DNA of 64,000 bases from UBA1926 sp002337215 (lineage in GTDB: Bacteria > Planctomycetota > Phycisphaerae > Phycisphaerales > UBA1924), in the NCBI GenBank assembly GCA_963973795.1, contig CAXBAF010000015.1:32136-96135 (forward strand). Reading direction: 5' to 3'. The position numbers were made by a program, and so were the translations under genes. This document shows positions 60,589-64,000 of the stretch, in pieces. The notes beneath the pieces are model-generated. The model worked only from the letters and a program-made list of their open reading frames with translations. It was not told the DNA's origin and did no database searches. Numbering within the stretch: position 1 is the first letter of the stretch; each line of letters opens with the position of its first letter.

Positions 60589-62535
60589 TCACTTTGTTCC
60601 GGCGAGCTTGCGGACCGTGAAGTCGAAGCTGCGCACCATGGTCGCGCGGATGCCGAAGACGATGCCGAGGTAGATCCCCGCGGCGATGACGGCCCCGACC
60701 GCGAGCGAGATGCGGGCCGTGTCCATGCCCTTCTGGCTGTTGATCACCGTGTCCTGGAGCCCGAACTCGGGGAGGATCACGGCGCGGAGGAGCGACACCG
60801 GGTTGGTGGCGGCGAGCGACGGGCCGAGGACCTCGACGTCGTACCCCGACTTCCAGCCGCAGAGGCCGACGATGCCCCCGACCACGCCCACGACGCCGAC
60901 AGTCGCGACGACGGAACTGATCGTGCCCTTGCTCTTGAGCGACCAGTGGAGCCCCACCATCGCGCAGAAGGCGGTGAAGGGGATGATGACCAGGGCGGCG
61001 AGCAGACCCGCCTCGGGGAGCACGAGCGGCGCGTCGGGGGTCTGCGAGAAGTTGACCGGCACGGTCACCTGGCCGCGCCCGAACCCGTCGAAGAAGACGT
61101 AGAGCCCCGCGATGAGCAGGGTGCCGATCGGGACAGCGAGCAACGGGAGCAGGTAGGCGATCAGTCCGCGGAGCTTGCCCGAGATGTAATCCCGCGGCGT
61201 GATGGGCGTGGTGAGCAAGAGATCGAGCGTGCCGTCCTCGCGCTCGCGGCTCACGGCGGTGGCGGCCATGTTGATCGCGATGAGCGTGACGACCGCGGTC
61301 TCGGTCCACACGATCGCGGCAAGTATCTCACGGAAGACCTCGGCGCCCACGTTCCCGGCGTGATAGACCGAAACAAGCACGACACCCGCCAGACCGCCCG
61401 CGGCGATGAAGAGCCACCGGGCGACGATCTTGCCGAACGTGCTGTTGCGCGCGCTCGCCTCGCGCCACGCGATCGGGTTGGTGCCCACGATCCGCGGGGG
61501 GCGGTAGTCGGCGTTCGCGGCGCCGAGGCCCATCATCTTGCGGTACCACGGGACGCCGGTCGATCGGCTCGCGGCCTTCTGCAGCCCGCCGAGCCGGACC
61601 GTGAACGTGCTGACAAACAGCAGCAGGACGCTGACCCCGGTGCTCAGCAGGCACCACGCGGTGACGGGGCGCTCGAGGAACAGGGCGGCGAGACCGGAGA
61701 GCGAGCCCGCCTCGGCCCGGGGATAGGTCGCGGGGTTGAGCAGCGCGCGCACGGCGAGGAAGGGGTTGACCCCCGTCCACCAGCTCACCCGGCCCGACCC
61801 GCTGAGCGTGTCGAGCGCCGCGGTGACGGCGATGTAGGTCACCACCACGATATAGAAGGTAAAAACGGCCCTGCGGCCGACGACCCGGCTCACGGCGAGC
61901 GCGATCGCGATCGACCCGACCAGGAACGCGGCGCACGCGGCGACGAGGTAACTCGCGAAGATCGAACGCGCGGGGACGCCGCCGAAGTACTGCGTGATCG
62001 CGAAGAGCGGGAGGCTGGCGGCGAGGAGGGCGAGGACAAAGAGCAGCCGCCCGAAGAGGTTGCCCAGCACGATCTGGGCCGTCGAGAGCGGGGTGGTGAG
62101 GATGATGTCCCAGGTCTTGGGGTTGGACTCCTGGGCGATGGCGCTCGCCATGAAGACCGGGGCGAGGATGCAGATCAGCGCGATCTGGAGATAGGCGATG
62201 AGCACGAAGCTCGACGCCCCGGCCTCGGCGAGCACCCGGTAACTCAGCGTCCCCCCGCTGCCCCAGCCCGATTCGCCCAGCAGCGAGAACAGGAGCACGA
62301 GGATGAGCACCGCGAGGTAGATCGACCGGATGTAGTTGTGGAGCTGGCGCTTCGACCCGTTGCCGACGAGGCGGACCGCGATCGGGTTCAGCGGCACGAG
62401 CCTGAGCATCCAGCGCACAAAGACGGGCATCGCGGGATGATACGGCGTGGACCCTCCCCGGGTTGCCCTCCCGGTCTGCCCAGCGGTCTGCCCAGCGGTC
62501 TGCCCAGCGGCTTGGCTCCTGGGGGGCTCTACCAT
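60589..62535 (-). CDS. ABC-2 family transporter permease, duplicated
   Basis: About 648 residues from ATG 62535 (GTG 62541 is possible; ATG 62430, MPVFVRWMLRLVPLNP, removes a repetitive N-terminus and may be the real start). Two ABC-2-like halves occur in tandem. The first has ICILAPVFMASAIAQESNPK with TWDIILTTPLSTAQIVLGNL. The second has VTLIAINMAATAVSREREDG with TLDLLLTTPITPRDYISGKL. Each is the coupling segment that touches the ATPase, followed by several hydrophobic helices. No ATP-binding subunit adjoins it. The substrate is unknown; such permeases often belong to multi-subunit exporters of surface components. Confidence 0.86.
   Translation of the reverse strand: MVEPPRSQAAGQTAGQTAGQTGRATRGGSTPYHPAMPVFVRWMLRLVPLNPIAVRLVGNGSKRQLHNYIRSIYLAVLILVLLFSLLGESGWGSGGTLSYRVLAEAGASSFVLIAYLQIALICILAPVFMASAIAQESNPKTWDIILTTPLSTAQIVLGNLFGRLLFVLALLAASLPLFAITQYFGGVPARSIFASYLVAACAAFLVGSIAIALAVSRVVGRRAVFTFYIVVVTYIAVTAALDTLSGSGRVSWWTGVNPFLAVRALLNPATYPRAEAGSLSGLAALFLERPVTAWCLLSTGVSVLLLFVSTFTVRLGGLQKAASRSTGVPWYRKMMGLGAANADYRPPRIVGTNPIAWREASARNSTFGKIVARWLFIAAGGLAGVVLVSVYHAGNVGAEVFREILAAIVWTETAVVTLIAINMAATAVSREREDGTLDLLLTTPITPRDYISGKLRGLIAYLLPLLAVPIGTLLIAGLYVFFDGFGRGQVTVPVNFSQTPDAPLVLPEAGLLAALVIIPFTAFCAMVGLHWSLKSKGTISSVVATVGVVGVVGGIVGLCGWKSGYDVEVLGPSLAATNPVSLLRAVILPEFGLQDTVINSQKGMDTARISLAVGAVIAAGIYLGIVFGIRATMVRSFDFTVRKLAGTK
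62472..62507. repeat. Three-copy 12-bp tandem repeat at the permease N-terminus
   Basis: Three exact copies of CGGTCTGCCCAG in frame with the permease gene, encoding (Gln-Thr-Ala-Gly)-type tetrapeptides on the minus strand, with a diverged fourth copy (CGGCTTGGC). If the start is at 62430, the repeat lies in the leader instead. Confidence 0.9.
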
Positions 62536-62571
62536 CGACACCGGCGCGGATGGGCGCCCGACGGAGATGAC

Positions 62572-63957
62572 ATGACCCAGGCGAACTCACCGAAGCGGAG
62601 AGCGGAGCGGCTGCCGCAGGCGTCGATCAAGAAGATGTCGGCGGCGCGGACGGCCGCGGGCAAGGGCGACTACCGCTCGGCGATCAACCTCTATAAGGAA
62701 CTCCTCAGCCAGCACCCGGACCACCCCGAGATCATGGCGGCCCTTGGCGCGGCCCTGGGGATCACCGGTAGGGTCAACGCGGGGTTGAAGATGCTCGGGC
62801 GTGCGCTCGAGATCGACCCCGACTCGGCGGACACCCACTGCAAGGCCGCGCGGGTGCGGATGCTCAGCGTCGAACCGGAACGCGCGCTCGAGCATCTCGA
62901 GATCGTCACCCAGGCCGAGCCGCGCCGGCTGGAGGCCCTAGTGATGGCGTCGCAGTGCAGCGAGCGGCTCAACCAGCTCGACCGGGCCCGGGAGTTCGCG
63001 GATCGCGCGGTGGGCGTCCGGCGGAACGACGCGGAGGCGAACCTCGCGCTCGCGCAGGTCGATTCCCGCGAGAAGAAGTACGCCGATGCGCGCACCCGGC
63101 TCGAGAAGATCGCATCCAAAAGAACCGCCGACCGGGACGTCCACCACCGTGCGCTCACCGAACTGGGCTTCGTGCTCGACAAGCTGGGCGAATACGACGC
63201 GGCGTACGACGCGTTCGACCGGGCGGGGGCGGAGATCGCCGAGACGCCCCGGGTCGAGCAGATGGACAAGACGCTGGCGTACCGCCGGCTCGATGCGTAC
63301 CGGGGCCGGGTGACGCGCGGGTTGGTGGACCGGTTCGCGGGCTCGCCGTTCGAGACACCGGCGCCCGCGTTCCTCGTCGGGTTCCCGCGATCGGGCACAA
63401 CGATGACCGAGCAGGTGATGGCGGCCCACCCGGCGGTGGTGACTTCCGACGAGCAGTCGCTGGTGGGACCCATGGGCGGGGCGCTCATCGAGGGTGCGGC
63501 CGACCGGCTGGACATCCCCAGCCGACTCGAAGCCCTCGACCTCGGGAAGGTGAACCATTTGCGGTCGCTCTACTGGGACGAGGTGCAGGCGCGGCTCGGG
63601 CACACGCTCGAGGACCTGAACGGAAAGGTCTTCGTCGACAAGCTCCCGCTCAACATCATCGACCTCCCGATGCTGAACACGATCTTCCCCGACGCGCGGG
63701 TGATCGTCGCGTTGCGCGACCCGCGCGACGTGTGCCTGAGCGCGTTCATGCAGTGGTTCGCGCCCAATCCGGCGATGATCCAGTTGCTCCGGCTCGAGCC
63801 CGCGACGCGCTTCTACGAGGCGGTGATGGGCCTCTATCTCGAGTTCAAGCCGGAATTATCGACCCCGCTGCTGGAGGTCCGCTACGAGGACACGGTGGCG
63901 GACCTGGACACCCAGGCGAGGCGGATCATCGACCACCTGGGGCTGGACTGGCGCTAA
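62572..63957 (+). CDS. TPR-sulfotransferase, apparently truncated at the C-terminus
   Basis: 461 residues from ATG 62572, with GGAG 5 nt upstream. TPR-like helix pairs (about 20-250: GDYRSAINLYKELLSQHPDH; GRVNAGLKMLGRALEIDPDS) are followed by a sulfotransferase domain. Its PAPS-binding loop FLVGFPRSGTTMTEQVM and the 3'-phosphate-binding segment RVIVALRDPRDVCLSAFMQW are intact. The frame stops right after IIDHLGLDWR, where relatives normally continue for 40-60 residues (acidic/aromatic segment, then a VGRW-like end). The sequence after the stop is low in GC, so the end may be affected by an assembly edge or an insertion. The acceptor is unknown (protein tyrosine or glycan). Confidence 0.82.
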   Translation: MTQANSPKRRAERLPQASIKKMSAARTAAGKGDYRSAINLYKELLSQHPDHPEIMAALGAALGITGRVNAGLKMLGRALEIDPDSADTHCKAARVRMLSVEPERALEHLEIVTQAEPRRLEALVMASQCSERLNQLDRAREFADRAVGVRRNDAEANLALAQVDSREKKYADARTRLEKIASKRTADRDVHHRALTELGFVLDKLGEYDAAYDAFDRAGAEIAETPRVEQMDKTLAYRRLDAYRGRVTRGLVDRFAGSPFETPAPAFLVGFPRSGTTMTEQVMAAHPAVVTSDEQSLVGPMGGALIEGAADRLDIPSRLEALDLGKVNHLRSLYWDEVQARLGHTLEDLNGKVFVDKLPLNIIDLPMLNTIFPDARVIVALRDPRDVCLSAFMQWFAPNPAMIQLLRLEPATRFYEAVMGLYLEFKPELSTPLLEVRYEDTVADLDTQARRIIDHLGLDWR

Positions 63958-64000
63958 CATCTTTGAGAAGGGCAAGGAAGTCTTTGGCTTTAAGCACTAT
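63958..64000. other. Low-GC tail at the window edge
   Basis: 43 bp at about 40% GC, against roughly two-thirds GC elsewhere by eye. One frame (+1 to the sulfotransferase) reads without a stop as NIFEKGKEVFGFKHY. I do not recognise it. Confidence 0.4.

Noticed and set aside
60946..62571. Open frame upstream of and continuous with the TPR-sulfotransferase
   Set aside because: Charged, repetitive sequence (Arg/Glu/Asp/Gly) opposite the ABC permease; the ribosome-binding site and homology begin at 62572.
1..64000. tRNA, rRNA, CRISPR array, insertion sequence or prophage
   Set aside because: Looked for by eye on both strands; no cloverleaf-like segment, repeat-spacer array, transposase or phage gene was recognised. 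A covariance-model scan could still find a small RNA.

Overview
The window reads as a chromosomal segment of a GC-rich planctomycete, most likely class Phycisphaerae. This is inferred from its protein families, not from a marker gene. The evidence is: many secreted proteins that share a short C-terminal dockerin-like domain bracketed by Cys (GC ... GCP, the type I recall NCBI naming 'GC-type dockerin domain-anchored'); a membrane protein with the CxxCGYxL...CPECG zinc ribbon common in planctomycetes; a sigma factor next to a Ser/Thr kinase; and paired FHA/GAF/SpoIIE phosphatases. No rRNA, tRNA, CRISPR array, phage or IS element was recognised. Genes are densely packed, and the opposite strand of almost every gene is open because of GC bias.

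Layout. 1-7630 (minus): the start of a Na+/Ca2+ exchanger, a lipoprotein, a LOG-family protein and a giant AsmA/TamB-like protein. 7789-13153 (plus): radA, then polA, then a zinc-ribbon membrane protein. polA carries two in-frame palindromic insertions. 13215-16823: a secreted serine hydrolase with a dockerin, a group III truncated globin and a secreted amidohydrolase. 16842-26429 is a signalling block: FHA-GAF-SpoIIE phosphatase, PEP-CTERM-like surface protein, Ser/Thr kinase, sigma factor and a second FHA-GAF-SpoIIE phosphatase. 26661-31485: two tandem dockerin-bearing metalloproteases. 31568-32965: uracil phosphoribosyltransferase divergent from a yeast-type cytosine deaminase, which together make a cytosine to UMP salvage pair. 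32984-36697: a three-part protein (MptE/Maf-like DUF115, nucleotidyltransferase-like, and a radical-SAM-like barrel without its cluster cysteines). 36887-42509: small envelope proteins, an anti-sigma-28 (FlgM) homologue, a ROK kinase, ispE and a long-form Nif3 protein.

42680-53958 is the most striking block: eight consecutive plus-strand secreted proteins. Their bodies are unrelated except for one pair (carbohydrate-binding-like, C-type lectin, beta-propeller, V8-like protease with CARDB repeats, lamin-tail-like, two paralogues of an unknown family, one unknown), but all end in or contain the same dockerin-like module. With the three copies elsewhere the window has eleven such modules and no recognisable cohesin or scaffoldin.

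53981-58021 (minus) holds an O-antigen-ligase-like protein, a GT39-type glycosyltransferase and a membrane-anchored CX5R phosphatase, with a double hairpin between the first two. 58051-63957 holds recR, rpoN (behind a seven-copy 7-bp repeat), an ABC-2 permease and a TPR-sulfotransferase that stops early against a short low-GC tail at the window edge.
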